DNA of 64,000 nt from Vibrio amylolyticus (GCF_023145695.1 NZ_JAJHVV010000009.1:166862-230861); one strand, 5' to 3'; positions 46,651-56,430 are shown, counted from the stretch's first letter. Made by a program: numbers and translations. Notes: generated by a model not told the origin, from the letters alone.

Positions 46651-47385
46651 TTAACCTTTATTCTTCAAAATATCCGAGAAAACAACGTGCAGATCATTGG
46701 AAGTCGAAGAGTTGTCTAGATTTAACTTAGAGCGGATATGATCCAGGTGCTCTTGCATCAGTTCAGTTGCTCGCTCGACGTCACCAGACTCTATGGCATC
46801 CAGTAATATCGAATGTTCGTCTAGAGAGCAATTGGAATGGCTACCCGTTTCGTACTGCGCGATGAGTAGTGATGTTTGAGACACTAGGCTGCGTTGGAAC
46901 GCTAACAGTGGCGCATTTTCGGCCATTTCTGCCAGCTTAATGTGGAACTCACCAGACAGTCGTAAGCCGCTGCCATAGTCGCCATGATCGAAAGCGGCGT
47001 TTTCTTTTGTGACTAGCTTACGGCATTCATCGATTTGGGCTTTGGTTGCGTTGCTAACCGCTAACTCTGTAATCGCTAGCTCCATAATCTCACGAGCTTT
47101 AAAGATCTGCTTTGCTTCTTCTACCGTTGGAGCAGCTACCACGGCCCCTCGGTTTGGTCGAATGACCACAACTTGTTCGAGAGATAATCGCAATAGGGCA
47201 CGGCGAATAATTGTTCGGCTAACACTGAATATGTCCGCGAGAGCTTCTTCGCTTAATTTGGTCGCAGGCGGTAGGCGTTGTTCTAAGATCGCATCAAAGA
47301 TATGGCAGTAGACGACATCATCTTGTGTCTGTCCTGCCACTTTGGTTTTAACGTTTTTACTGACTGAATTTTTAAGGCTTGTCAT
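46651..47385 (-). CDS. GntR family regulator, FadR/FCD subfamily
   Basis: This 244-residue regulator has an N-terminal GntR winged helix (about residues 20-85, IFDAILEQRLPPATKLSEEALADIFSVSRTIIRRALLRLS) and a C-terminal FCD ligand domain (about 93-225). The FCD domain has FHIKLAEMAENAPLL and the His pair used for metal binding in SGEFHIKL and DEHSILLDAIESGD. FCD regulators usually sense carboxylates or related metabolites. It lies at the right end of the purine island, and the palindrome TTGTATACAA in front of it recurs in the puuE/uraH region. I infer it is the local regulator of purine catabolism. No clear ribosome site precedes the ATG. Confidence 0.9.
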   Translation of the reverse strand: MTSLKNSVSKNVKTKVAGQTQDDVVYCHIFDAILEQRLPPATKLSEEALADIFSVSRTIIRRALLRLSLEQVVVIRPNRGAVVAAPTVEEAKQIFKAREIMELAITELAVSNATKAQIDECRKLVTKENAAFDHGDYGSGLRLSGEFHIKLAEMAENAPLLAFQRSLVSQTSLLIAQYETGSHSNCSLDEHSILLDAIESGDVERATELMQEHLDHIRSKLNLDNSSTSNDLHVVFSDILKNKG

Positions 47386-47440
47386 TTATATTGATAACCA
47401 AGGATATATTGATGTTATTAATAAACAATAATACTTCAAT

Positions 47441-47450
47441 TTGTATACAA
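47441..47450. promoter_or_regulatory. Predicted GntR operator TTGTATACAA in front of gntR
   Basis: This is an exact copy of the core palindrome at 24867-24876. It begins 56 bases upstream of the gntR start and points to autoregulation. Confidence 0.75.
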
Positions 47451-47991
47451 AAGACCAGTGTCGGCTTTGATTTTACGACTCATTAACGATATTAAACCTG
47501 GACGGTGAGAATGTGTTACAAGTTAACTTCTGATACACATAAAAAGAATGCCACATACAGGGGGTATGGGGCATAAGGAGATAAAAAGCCTTTCTTGATG
47601 TTTAGGTATGATGTTTATTTGGAGCCTGACGTTTAGTGAGTGTTGTATGTATTTTGTTCAGTCTTTAAAACTTAGTAGCAATTCCATAAATAGCCAAAAT
47701 ATTTTGTTGCAATGCACTTGGTTGTATTTGATTCTGTGATCTTAATTCAAGTAATGAGCCCATAAGTTCGGGTGTGGGGCACTTATAACTCACCTAGCTT
47801 GTCGTAAAACTTTCGTAGAGTGTGAGAGCGACATAGTAACGAATCGCTGAAAAGAACAAATTCTCGCATTGATGGGACTTGAGTATATACTTACCCAAGT
47901 AACTGAATTATTAATAGTATTTTGTGCCCCTTAGCCTAGCAAGGGAATACAACGCATGAAGCGCTAGAAGAATCACAAAAGGGAGCAAGGC
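47451..47991. other. Long gap between gntR and yejA
   Basis: No gene was found in these 541 bases. AGTATATACT (47882-47891) is a ten-base palindrome flanked by ACTTG and CAAGT and may be an operator of the yej operon. AAGGGAGCAAGG in front of ATG 47992 is the ribosome site. Confidence 0.4.
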
Positions 47992-49809
47992 ATGCTACAG
48001 CGAAAGCGGTTTGTTTTAGGGTTAGTATTGATGACACTTGGGTTGACAGCTCAAGCTAAAATTATTGAGTCGACGACTCTGGTTGGCTTTGGGGAAGCAA
48101 AATACCCAGATAACTTTTCTCACTTCGATTACGTAAACCCTGATGCACCCAAAGTAGGAAAAGTGACTTATGGCGCGATGGGAACATACGATAACTTTAA
48201 CCGTTTTGCGTCTCGTGGTGTGGCTGCCGCTAATACTGGCCAATTGTACGATACGTTAATGTTCTCACCAAGCGATGAGATTGATGCGTATTACCCTCTA
48301 ATTGCTTCAAAGGTTCGTTATTCAGATGACTACACCTGGTTAGAAGTTCATATCAACCCTAAGGCTCGTTTCCATGATGGTAAGCCGATTACCGCTCATG
48401 ATGTCGCGTTCACATTTGAAAAATTCAGTACCGAAGGTGTCCCTCAATATCGGGTTTATTATAAGGATGTGAAGTCAGTGACGGCAGTGAGTGATTTAGT
48501 CGCCCGAATTGACATGGAAACCCCAAACCGAGAGAAACTGTTTAGCTTGGCGCAAGGAATGAGTGTATTGCCGAAGCACTTTTGGAAGGATAAAAACTTC
48601 TCTGAGCCTCTTTCCGAGCCACCAGTGGGCAGCGCTGCTTACCAAATTACATCATATAAAGCCGGACAAAGCGTAACCTACGAGTTAGTCGAGGACTATT
48701 GGGCGGCAGACCTGCCTGTCAATGTTGGCCGCAACAACTTTAAGCAAGTACAGTATGACTATTACCGTGATGACACGGTTATGTTAGAAGCCTTTAAAGC
48801 TGGCGAGTTTGACCTTCGCCAAGAGAGCTCTGCTAAGTTCTGGGCGAACTCTTACACCGGAGCAAACTTTGATAGAGGCTTCATCAAGAAAGAAGAAATT
48901 TCTCACCAAAGCCCTCAGTCGACTCAGGGATTCGTATTCAACACCCAGCGCGATATTTTTAAAGACCCCAAAGTACGTGAAGCACTAAATTACGCGATGG
49001 ATTTTGAGTGGATGAATCGCAACATGTTTTACGATCAATACACTCGAACGCGTAGTTACTTTCAAAATACGGACTATGAAGCTAAGGGCTTACCTTCGAA
49101 AGAAGAGATCGCAGTGTTAACACCATTTAAAGACAGTATTTCTCCGAATGTGTTTACCGATGAATATCAGCCTCCAGTTACAGACGGCTCAGGACGAATT
49201 CGTAGCCAAATGAGAAAATCTTTTGCGCTATTGAAAGAAGCAGGGTGGGAGCTAAACAATAAAGTGATGACCAATGTTGAAACGGGTCAACCTTTTGAAT
49301 TTGAAATGCTGATTTATAGCCCAACTACCGAGCGTATTGCGATTCCTGTGCAGAAGAACATGAAACGTATGGGCATTGATATGAAGATCCGAACCATCGA
49401 CACCACTCAGTACGTTAAGCGTTGGCGTGACCGTGATTTCGATATGGTGTCGGCGACTTACTCAGCGAATCCATACCCAAGCCCGAATCTCATGATCATT
49501 TGGAACTCTGATTATATCGACTCAAGTTACAACTACGCTGGCGTAAAGGAGCCAGTGGTTGACTACCTGACCGAGGAGATATCGGCAAATCAGCAAAATC
49601 CAGAGAAGCTGCTGACGTTAGGTCGTGCTCTTGACCGTGTCTTGCAATGGAACTATTACATCATTCCTCAGTGGCACATTAGCCAATATCGTGTGGCCTC
49701 TTGGGATAAATTTGAAAGACCATCAACAATGCCAAGGTATGACTTAGGTATTGATACGTGGTGGATTTCAGAGGATAAAGCCGCCAAACTTCCAGAAAAA
49801 CGTCGTTAA
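47992..49809 (+). CDS. yejA: Extracellular solute-binding protein, family 5 (YejA-like)
   Basis: This 605-residue periplasmic binding protein has a signal peptide ([22 protein letters not shown]) and the SBP_bac_5 fold. [17 protein letters not shown] (about residues 125-145) and the [16 protein letters not shown] segment (about 327) are class hallmarks. YejA-like proteins bind oligopeptides and, in enteric bacteria, the peptide-nucleotide antibiotic microcin C. It is first in a four-gene operon with two permeases and a double ATPase. The adjacent gntR gene is divergent. Confidence 0.9.
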   Translation: MLQRKRFVLGLVLMTLGLTAQAKIIESTTLVGFGEAKYPDNFSHFDYVNPDAPKVGKVTYGAMGTYDNFNRFASRGVAAANTGQLYDTLMFSPSDEIDAYYPLIASKVRYSDDYTWLEVHINPKARFHDGKPITAHDVAFTFEKFSTEGVPQYRVYYKDVKSVTAVSDLVARIDMETPNREKLFSLAQGMSVLPKHFWKDKNFSEPLSEPPVGSAAYQITSYKAGQSVTYELVEDYWAADLPVNVGRNNFKQVQYDYYRDDTVMLEAFKAGEFDLRQESSAKFWANSYTGANFDRGFIKKEEISHQSPQSTQGFVFNTQRDIFKDPKVREALNYAMDFEWMNRNMFYDQYTRTRSYFQNTDYEAKGLPSKEEIAVLTPFKDSISPNVFTDEYQPPVTDGSGRIRSQMRKSFALLKEAGWELNNKVMTNVETGQPFEFEMLIYSPTTERIAIPVQKNMKRMGIDMKIRTIDTTQYVKRWRDRDFDMVSATYSANPYPSPNLMIIWNSDYIDSSYNYAGVKEPVVDYLTEEISANQQNPEKLLTLGRALDRVLQWNYYIIPQWHISQYRVASWDKFERPSTMPRYDLGIDTWWISEDKAAKLPEKRR

Positions 49810-49820
49810 TAGAGGCTTCA

Positions 49821-50909
49821 ATGGCAGCATATATATTTAGGCGTTTACTGTTGGTGATCCCCACCTTGTGGGCGATCATCACCATTAACTTTTTTATTAT
49901 TCAGATTGCACCTGGTGGCCCAGTAGAGCAAGCCATTGCTCAATTAGAAGGGCACAACTCTGGCATCATGGAGCGCTTTTCTGGTGGCGGTAGTGAGGTT
50001 GAACTTAGTACGGGTACTGACGATTCAGTCTCTGGCTACAAAGGATCAAGAGGCCTTGATCCTGAGGTGGTTGAAGAGATAAGGCGTCAGTTTGGTTTTG
50101 ATAAGCCGATTCATATTCGATATTTCGAGATGTTGAAGAATTACGCGACGTTTAATTTTGGCGATAGCCTCTTTAAAGGGGGTAACGTTATTGACCTCAT
50201 TAAAGAGCGGTTACCAGTCTCCATATCCCTTGGGCTGTGGAGTACCTTGATCATTTACCTTATTTCAATACCGCTCGGTATATTGAAGGCGATTCATCAC
50301 GGCTCTCGTTTTGATGTGTGGTCGAGCGCGTTAGTGATTATTGGGTATGCCATCCCTGGGTTTTTATTCGCAATTATCTTAATCATTCTGTTCGCTAGCG
50401 GTAACTATTTCAGTTGGTTCCCACTACGTGGCTTAGTATCGAGCAATTTTGACCAGCTCAATTGGTATCAACAAATCATCGATTACTTTTGGCACTTGGC
50501 ACTTCCAATATTTGCCATGGTCATTGGCGGATTTGCAACACTGAGCATGTTAACCAAGAACTCGTTTTTAGATGAAATTAACAAGCAATATGTGGTGACA
50601 GCGCGAGCAAAAGGGTTGGATGAAAATACGATTCTATACAAGCACGTATTTCGCAATGCCATGCTCATTATTATTGCGGGGTTCCCAAGCGCATTCATCA
50701 GTATCTTTTTTACGGGATCCATGTTGATTGAAGTGATGTTCTCACTGGAAGGGATTGGCCTATTAGGCTTTGAATCCACCATTCAACGTGACTACCCCGT
50801 GGTATTTAGCTCACTTTATATCATGACGTTATTAGGATTAATCTTGAGTATTATTTCTGATCTTACTTACACGTGGGTTGACCCTCGAATTGACTTTGAG
50901 GCCCGCTAA
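49821..50909 (+). CDS. yejB: Peptide ABC transporter permease YejB
   Basis: This 362-residue permease begins with [35 protein letters not shown], the DppB/YejB start. It has a YejB-type long periplasmic insert (about 40-85) and about six membrane helices. The binding-protein-dependent EAA loop reads [23 protein letters not shown] (about residues 258-280). It starts 11 bases after yejA and ends one base before the yejE start. It forms the inner membrane channel with YejE. Confidence 0.92.
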   Translation: MAAYIFRRLLLVIPTLWAIITINFFIIQIAPGGPVEQAIAQLEGHNSGIMERFSGGGSEVELSTGTDDSVSGYKGSRGLDPEVVEEIRRQFGFDKPIHIRYFEMLKNYATFNFGDSLFKGGNVIDLIKERLPVSISLGLWSTLIIYLISIPLGILKAIHHGSRFDVWSSALVIIGYAIPGFLFAIILIILFASGNYFSWFPLRGLVSSNFDQLNWYQQIIDYFWHLALPIFAMVIGGFATLSMLTKNSFLDEINKQYVVTARAKGLDENTILYKHVFRNAMLIIIAGFPSAFISIFFTGSMLIEVMFSLEGIGLLGFESTIQRDYPVVFSSLYIMTLLGLILSIISDLTYTWVDPRIDFEAR

Positions 50910-50910
50910 T

Positions 50911-51993
50911 ATGTTAGAAATGCAAGAGAAAATGGAAAAGAGTCCAAAACCAGTAATCAAAAAGGCGAGAAGTAACCCGCTTAATCAAGCGAGATGGTTA
51001 CGTTTTAAATCGAATAAGCGAGGTTTTTGGTCGCTGTGGATATTCGGCATTTTGTTTTTCTTGAGCCTATTTGCTGAGCTTATTGCGAACGACAAACCAC
51101 TTATGATCAACTACGACAGCGGATGGTATTTCCCGATTGCTCAGCAATACGCGGAAACCGAGTTTGGCGGCGAGTTTGAAACCGAAGCCGATTACACCGA
51201 CCCATTCGTGACCGATTTAATTGAAGAGAAAGGTTACATAGTTTGGCCGTTAATTCGATTCAGTTACGACACGATCAATTTTGATATTACGGGCAGTGTT
51301 CCTTCTGCGCCAGATTCGGTGAATTTACTGGGTACCGATGATAAAGGGCGTGATGTCTTGTCTAGGATCATCTACGGCTTTCGAATCTCCGTTTTATTTG
51401 GTTTTGTACTGACCATTGTTTCCAGCGTAATTGGTGTCGCGGTTGGCGCTACACAAGGTTACTACGGCGGTTGGCTTGATTTGTTGGGACAACGGTTTAT
51501 AGAGGTTTGGTCAGGGATGCCAACGCTGTTCTTACTGATTATTTTATCGAGTTTTGTTGAACCCAATTTTTGGTGGCTATTAGGGATCATGGTGCTGTTT
51601 AGTTGGATGGGCTTAGTTGGCGTGGTTCGAGCAGAGTTTCTGCGTTGTCGTAACTTTGACTATGTTCGTGCTGCGCAAGCGATGGGCGTGGACGACAAGC
51701 GAATTATGCTGCGTCATATGTTACCAAACGCGATGGTGGCTTCGTTAACCATGATGCCATTTATCTTATCTGGTTCGGTGACAACCCTGACATCTCTTGA
51801 TTTCTTAGGTTTCGGTTTACCAGCGGGTTCGCCTTCGCTAGGTGAGCTTCTTGCTCAGGGTAAAGCGAATCTTCAAGCGCCTTGGCTTGGAATTTCGGCG
51901 TTCGTTGTATTGTCACTGATGCTGACGTTACTGGTATTTGTTGGTGAAGCGGTACGTGATGCTTTCGACCCGCATGCTCAAGGAGGTCGATAG
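50911..51993 (+). CDS. yejE: Peptide ABC transporter permease YejE
   Basis: This 360-residue permease has a cytoplasmic N-terminal stretch, a first helix at about 42-60 and a long periplasmic part with the GTDDKGRDVLSRIIYGFR motif (about 138-155) of DppC-type subunits. The EAA loop is YVRAAQAMGVDDKRIMLRHMLPNA. A longer frame reaches into yejB (50878), but ATG 50911 directly follows the yejB stop and is taken as the start. It pairs with YejB. Confidence 0.92.
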   Translation: MLEMQEKMEKSPKPVIKKARSNPLNQARWLRFKSNKRGFWSLWIFGILFFLSLFAELIANDKPLMINYDSGWYFPIAQQYAETEFGGEFETEADYTDPFVTDLIEEKGYIVWPLIRFSYDTINFDITGSVPSAPDSVNLLGTDDKGRDVLSRIIYGFRISVLFGFVLTIVSSVIGVAVGATQGYYGGWLDLLGQRFIEVWSGMPTLFLLIILSSFVEPNFWWLLGIMVLFSWMGLVGVVRAEFLRCRNFDYVRAAQAMGVDDKRIMLRHMLPNAMVASLTMMPFILSGSVTTLTSLDFLGFGLPAGSPSLGELLAQGKANLQAPWLGISAFVVLSLMLTLLVFVGEAVRDAFDPHAQGGR

Positions 51994-51995
51994 CC

Positions 51996-53618
51996 ATGAC
52001 TCAAAGTGCGATTACTTCAACTGCAATTACTCAAACAGTATTAACCATAAAAGATCTGTCCGTTGGTTTTGGGCGTAAGAAAGACATTGAACAAGTCACG
52101 AACAAGGTGTCTCTTACTATTAATAAAGGGGAAACATTAGCGCTTGTCGGCGAAAGTGGTTCTGGAAAATCTGTAACAGCAAACTCGGTGTTAAAGCTTC
52201 TACCTAAAGGATCGTCTCATTACCTTGGCGGTAGCATCGACTTTAACGGCGTGGATATTCTAAGTTGTACCGAGCGAGAGCTTAGAGGTATTCGTGGCGG
52301 TAGAATCGGCATGATATTTCAAGAGCCCATGGTGTCGCTGAATCCACTGCATAAAATTGGAAAGCAGCTTGTAGAAACCTTAGCGATACACCGAGGCATG
52401 CGGCAGAAAAAAGCGGAAGAGCTTGCGGTTTCTTGGCTAAACAAGGTAGGAATTAGAAATCCAGAGCAAAAAATAGCGGCCTACCCACATGAGCTGTCTG
52501 GCGGAGAGCGTCAGCGAGTGATGATTGCGATGGCGCTGATTAATGAACCTGAGCTTCTTATTGCCGACGAGCCAACCACCGCATTGGATGTGTCCGTACA
52601 AGCACAAATCCTGGATTTACTGAAAGAGCTTCAGCAAGAGTTGGGTATGGCCATGCTGTTTATTACCCACGATCTTAGTATCGTTCGTCGTATTGCTGAT
52701 CGCGTTGCGGTGATGAAAGAGGGGGAGTTGGTTGAAGTTGGTGAAAGCAAATCCGTATTCTCTGAGCCAAAGCACCCGTACACAATAAAACTGATCAATT
52801 CTGACCCAAGAGGCTTGCCTGTCGAGGTGGCATCAACGTCCAGAACGTTGCTTGATGTGAAAAACTTGAGAGTCTGGTTCCCTATTACGGGGGGGCTGTT
52901 CAAGCGTGTCACTTCGCACGTCAAAGCCGTGACTGACATGGCATTTGAGCTTAAACAAGGGCATTCAATTGGTCTGGTCGGTGAAAGTGGTTCGGGTAAA
53001 TCAACAACGGGAATGGCGATCCTCAAACTAGTCAACTCTCAAGGTTCCATCGCTTATGAGGGGCATGAGCTTCAAGGTCTAAACCGACAACAAATGCTGC
53101 CATTTCGCAGTAAAATGCAGGTTGTATTTCAAGACCCTTTCTCGGCATTGAACCCCCGTATGTCAGTTGCTCAGGTGATAGGGGAAGGCTTGATTGTTCA
53201 CCAAGAGATGGATGATAAAACTCTAGATGAAGCCATCTGTGCCGTAATGAGAGAAGTCGATTTGGATCCTGAAACGCGTTTTCGTTACCCTAATGAATTT
53301 TCGGGTGGGCAAAGGCAACGTATTGCGATAGCACGTGCGCTCATTTTAAAACCTGAGTTTATATTGCTTGATGAGCCAACCTCTTCACTTGATCGAACCG
53401 TTCAAGCGCAAGTGCTCGACCTGCTTAAGTCGTTACAGCAAAAGTACAACCTGACGTATCTGTTTATCAGCCATGATCTCAATGTAGTGAAGTCGTTGTG
53501 CCATTATACGATAGTCATGAGAAATGGTGAGATCATAGAGCAGGGAGATACTCAGCAGCTGTTTAGTCAACCAACGCAAAGCTATACACAGCAGCTAGTT
53601 TCGCTATCGAGCTTCTAA
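51996..53618 (+). CDS. yejF: Peptide ABC transporter double ATP-binding protein YejF
   Basis: This 540-residue protein has two ABC domains. Walker A sites are GESGSGKS at about residues 52-59 and GESGSGKST at about 329-337. The signature motifs are LSGGERQRVMIAMAL and FSGGQRQRIAIARAL. Walker B sites are LLIADEPTTALD and FILLDEPTSSLD. Each half also carries the oligopeptide-transporter extension (KHPYTIKLI and QSYTQQLVS). AAGGAGG lies directly in front of the ATG, two bases after yejE. It energises YejBE. Confidence 0.94.
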   Translation: MTQSAITSTAITQTVLTIKDLSVGFGRKKDIEQVTNKVSLTINKGETLALVGESGSGKSVTANSVLKLLPKGSSHYLGGSIDFNGVDILSCTERELRGIRGGRIGMIFQEPMVSLNPLHKIGKQLVETLAIHRGMRQKKAEELAVSWLNKVGIRNPEQKIAAYPHELSGGERQRVMIAMALINEPELLIADEPTTALDVSVQAQILDLLKELQQELGMAMLFITHDLSIVRRIADRVAVMKEGELVEVGESKSVFSEPKHPYTIKLINSDPRGLPVEVASTSRTLLDVKNLRVWFPITGGLFKRVTSHVKAVTDMAFELKQGHSIGLVGESGSGKSTTGMAILKLVNSQGSIAYEGHELQGLNRQQMLPFRSKMQVVFQDPFSALNPRMSVAQVIGEGLIVHQEMDDKTLDEAICAVMREVDLDPETRFRYPNEFSGGQRQRIAIARALILKPEFILLDEPTSSLDRTVQAQVLDLLKSLQQKYNLTYLFISHDLNVVKSLCHYTIVMRNGEIIEQGDTQQLFSQPTQSYTQQLVSLSSF

Positions 53619-53640
53619 GTAAGACTCGAGTATTATGTAA

Positions 53641-53700
53641 CTTAAGACCTTAAAGATTAAAGCCGAGTTGATTCTCGGCTTTAATCTTTAAGGTCTTAAG
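53641..53700 (+). terminator. Perfect 27-bp stem hairpin after yejF
   Basis: The arms 53641-53667 and 53674-53700 are exact reverse complements with a six-base loop (TTGATT). The core GCCGAG/CTCGGC with flanking AAA/TTT runs makes it a likely terminator for both yejF and the convergent 53751 gene. The length of the perfect stem is unusual. Confidence 0.85.
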
Positions 53701-53750
53701 CGATGTTTAACTGACTTTAGTTCCTAATTCGACTGAATGTGACGTTTACG

Positions 53751-54131
53751 TTAATCAACTAGCCACACTGCTGCCGACTCATAGTCTCCAAATGACAACA
53801 TTTCACCTGACAAAAACCAGCTGCCTATTTTAGCAGCCATTTCTTGCCAATTCTTATCGCCGTAGATGGCTACCTTTTCAATCTTAAAGCCAACCTTTAG
53901 CCCTAACTGAAAGTCGTCCCATGCTGCTCGAAGTTCCCAACCAGAAAATTCGGTGATATCGACCAACATCTTTACATGTTTTGGATCTATGCCTTTTAGG
54001 CTAGAATCTAACACTGGAATAATGGCCTTATAATCTTCGTGAGTGAGCTTACCGGTTGCTTTAAACACTAAAATGGACTCTAAGCCGATACGTTCAATAC
54101 CAATCGTGATTCCGTGACGTTGTGTGTCCAT
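53751..54131 (-). CDS. SpoIIAA-like (STAS fold) protein
   Basis: This 126-residue cytoplasmic protein resembles the SpoIIAA-like family: ILVFKATGKLTHEDYKAIIPVLDSSL, then VKMLVDITEFSGWELRAAWDDFQLGLK, VAIYGDKNWQEMAAKIGSWF and a C-terminal ESAAVWL. Family members are small STAS-fold proteins of unknown role in proteobacteria. ATG 54131 has AGAGGTG in front. The in-frame codon three positions earlier lacks one. The gene is monocistronic. Confidence 0.82.
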   Translation of the reverse strand: MDTQRHGITIGIERIGLESILVFKATGKLTHEDYKAIIPVLDSSLKGIDPKHVKMLVDITEFSGWELRAAWDDFQLGLKVGFKIEKVAIYGDKNWQEMAAKIGSWFLSGEMLSFGDYESAAVWLVD

Positions 54132-54223
54132 AGCGAGCACCTCTGGTTGAGTTTACGTCTATAGCTTAAGACAGGCTACGAATAATAAATGAGAGATGAT
54201 GTCCAGTTTTAGGAAGAATTTTG

Positions 54224-54364
54224 ATGAGTAATTCCAATCCAAAAAGAAAGTGTAATGTATTGCTTATAAGGGGAAATGAGTGCTCCATACTGTTGGGTGG
54301 AGGGAAGCAAGCAGCTACTTTAGGTCATTTAGGAGCAATGGTTCAGACCCCTTTCCCTACGTAG
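54224..54364 (+). CDS. Possible small ORF
   Basis: A 46-codon frame starts with ATG 54224 after AGGAAG and ends at TAG 54364. It reads MSNSNPKRKCNVLLIRGNE and continues with a Gly-rich GGGKQAATLGHLGAM stretch. No family is recognised. It overlaps no other gene, and coding status is uncertain. The rest of 54132-54412 shows nothing else. Confidence 0.3.
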   Translation: MSNSNPKRKCNVLLIRGNECSILLGGGKQAATLGHLGAMVQTPFPT

Positions 54365-54412
54365 TTATTTGGATGCCAAATATGCATCAGCCTCTTGGGA
54401 AACTCGACGGGT

Positions 54413-54943
54413 TTACAGCCATTCGGTTCTAAGCATTGCCAGAATGACGGTATCCCACCACTGGTTTTTGAAAAAACGATGTTCTATTAGGTGCGCTTCT
54501 TGTCGCATACCTAAAGATTTACAAAGATTAATGGCAGGTAGATTTTTACTAATTGTCTCCGCATAAATACGGTGAACGCCAAGTTTGGAAAATCCAAAAT
54601 CAGCGAGAGCTAAGGCTGCTTCGTAACTTAACTTACGGCCTTGGGATGCTCTTGAGAACGCGCACCCCATTGAAGCTTGCTTATTATCTTCAAGGCGTAA
54701 ACAAACAGTACCGACGAATTGACTTGATTCTTTACATTCGACCGCGAGTTGGTATGACGTTCTTGGGTTTTCAGAGGCCTGAGCGATGAACAAGTATGTA
54801 AGCTCTTTGTATTTGTTAGGGTCACAATCACTTTCATCATAGAAACGCTGATATTTTACATCCTGGGACATGGCAATAAAATCGGGCTCATCATTTGGAG
54901 TCATATCCCGAAGAATTAGGCGCTTAGTCTCAATTTTAAACAT
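54413..54943 (-). CDS. GNAT family N-acetyltransferase (RimJ/RimL type)
   Basis: This 176-residue protein has the GNAT 3 layout. ETKRLILRDMTPNDEPDFIAMSQD at the start, VGTVCLRLEDNKQASMGCAF, and the acetyl-CoA part SRASQGRKLSYEAALALADFGFSKLGVHRIYAETISKNLPAINLCKSLGMRQEAHL are all typical. It would acetylate a protein N-terminus or small amine, with substrate unknown. ATG 54943 is used because the frame in front opens with TTG and no better site. Confidence 0.85.
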   Translation of the reverse strand: MFKIETKRLILRDMTPNDEPDFIAMSQDVKYQRFYDESDCDPNKYKELTYLFIAQASENPRTSYQLAVECKESSQFVGTVCLRLEDNKQASMGCAFSRASQGRKLSYEAALALADFGFSKLGVHRIYAETISKNLPAINLCKSLGMRQEAHLIEHRFFKNQWWDTVILAMLRTEWL

Positions 54944-55044
54944 CAAACATACCAATTTTAGTGTGAGGCATAGTAACTATGCTCTAGGCTTCCGCCATAA
55001 GGATGAGGCTTAAGTTCACGGCTCTGTTATAGGTGTAGAGGACG

Positions 55045-55413
55045 TTACATGGATACGGCTTCAATTTTGTTACCATCTAAATCTCTTACGAATGCTGCGT
55101 AGTAAGTTGCACCGTATTCTGGTCTTAATCCCGGTTTACCTTCACATGAACCACCTAGTTCAATGGCGGTGGCATAGAACTGGTCAACCGACTCTTGAGA
55201 CAACGCATTGAAAGCAACGTGTGAACCGTTGCTTGATGTCGCTTTACCTTCATAAGGACTGCCAACCCAAAACTCAAAGTTTTCGCCATAAGCAGCGGCG
55301 ATACTTTCGATATAGTGGGTACGTTTGATGGACAATGTAGACATAACGGCATCGTAAAACTTAACAGCTAATACGATATCTGAGGTACCAACTGACACGT
55401 GATTTAAAATCAT
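55045..55413 (-). CDS. VOC family (glyoxalase-like) protein
   Basis: This 122-residue single-domain protein starts MILNHVSVGTSDIVLAVKFYDAVMSTL with a metal-ligand His. It has NGSHVAFNALSQESVDQFYATAIELGG in the middle and ends AAFVRDLDGNKIEAVSM with the C-terminal Glu. The vicinal oxygen chelate family includes glyoxalase I, dioxygenases and resistance proteins, so the role is open. An alternative start four codons earlier lacks the better ribosome spacing. Confidence 0.85.
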   Translation of the reverse strand: MILNHVSVGTSDIVLAVKFYDAVMSTLSIKRTHYIESIAAAYGENFEFWVGSPYEGKATSSNGSHVAFNALSQESVDQFYATAIELGGSCEGKPGLRPEYGATYYAAFVRDLDGNKIEAVSM

Positions 55414-55457
55414 AATAAAGTCCATTTAATTAATGTGTTATTTGCTGAAATTGACCG

Positions 55458-55832
55458 TTATATATAGGTACCCACGAGCACCAAAATGGCAGCTGCACCA
55501 AACAGAATCCAAGAGAGATGTTTTCCTTTCGACTCTAAAAGCGCCACCAAAAAGTGTGTAGTAAAAGTAATGGCGATTATCTGCCCAACCAGATGTTTAC
55601 TAAATTCAGGTTGCGCGAGAGCGACCACAATACCCGCAAGCCCCAACCATGCGACTGACGTTAAGTGCCAAGCAAACCTTAAAGTGCGTTTCGTAAAGTC
55701 AACGCTGCCTAAAATTTTTGGTAAATTATTACGCTTAAACAACCTAGAGAGAATAAAGCGCTCTCCTAGGTAAGAGTGCGCAAAAGACACCACGACTAGC
55801 ATAAAAGCGGCGAGATATAAAATACTTGCCAT
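55458..55832 (-). CDS. Small membrane protein
   Basis: This 124-residue protein has four hydrophobic segments (about 4-22, 52-73, 82-97, 107-122). The opening is ILYLAAFMLVVVSFAHSYLGE and the ending is ILFGAAAILVLVGTY. The composition suggests an inner membrane protein, and I do not recognise a named family with certainty. GGAGG is found just upstream of the ATG. It precedes the VOC gene with a 45-base gap, so the two may be co-transcribed. Confidence 0.7.
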   Translation of the reverse strand: MASILYLAAFMLVVVSFAHSYLGERFILSRLFKRNNLPKILGSVDFTKRTLRFAWHLTSVAWLGLAGIVVALAQPEFSKHLVGQIIAITFTTHFLVALLESKGKHLSWILFGAAAILVLVGTYI

Positions 55833-55867
55833 TTATCCTCCAAATACGGTCAGCCTTAAGTTGGTTG

Positions 55868-56317
55868 CTAAGCATGTTTACTCAAAACTATCACCGCAAT
55901 TTCAGTGGCTTTTCGAGTGTAATTACTGCAATTAGTACGAAGGTTTTGAGAGCGAAAATAATCCATACCTTCATCAGTTCCAATGTCACACCCTAAAAGT
56001 TCATGGCAGTCTTTTGCACCAAATTCACTTTCAAACTTTTTGACAAATTCCTGCGTTGCTTCGTACGTAACAGCAACAGAATCGTCTTGGGATTCACGAC
56101 CTAGAACTAAACTTATACCCATTACAGCTCCAGATAAGGCTCCGCATGGCCCACACGTTCTAGCCATACCACTACAAAATCCAGTGGCCATTTTTAAGGC
56201 TAAGTGATCATCCACTCCGTGATATTCAGCGATAGCAGAAACGACACTTTCAGCACACAACAGCCCATTTTCAAAGTGAGCTTCCGCTAACTTACCAAAT
56301 TTCATTGATTGTTCCAT
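55868..56317 (-). CDS. C_GCAxxG_C_C family redox-type protein
   Basis: This 149-residue protein shows the defining cysteine pattern. CAESVVSAI lies near the N-terminus, then CSGMARTCGPCGALSGAVMG (the CGxCGAxxG part), and C-terminal Cys residues lie in KDCHELLGCD and TNCSNY. The family is probably involved in redox or metal handling but has no fixed function. AAGGAGG precedes ATG 56317. It lies next to the distal attC of the cassette array and is probably the first backbone gene. Confidence 0.87.
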   Translation of the reverse strand: MEQSMKFGKLAEAHFENGLLCAESVVSAIAEYHGVDDHLALKMATGFCSGMARTCGPCGALSGAVMGISLVLGRESQDDSVAVTYEATQEFVKKFESEFGAKDCHELLGCDIGTDEGMDYFRSQNLRTNCSNYTRKATEIAVIVLSKHA

Positions 56318-56342
56318 GACACCGCCCTCCTTAATGTTAAAC

Positions 56343-56430
56343 GTTTAACAAATATGCTCGAAATCGTGACATAAAACTTTACGAAGAAAAAATGCCACGT
56401 GTAACCGTCGGTTTTTGTGTGTTGTTAGGT
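56343..56430. repeat. attC site (array-distal)
   Basis: It is bounded by GTTTAAC (56343-56349, RYYYAAC form) and GTTAGGT (56424-56430, GTTRRRY form). It contains a central GCGAAGC-like loop region and is an imperfect palindrome of 88 bases. It is the leftmost attC seen and belongs to the cassette on its right. Confidence 0.75.
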
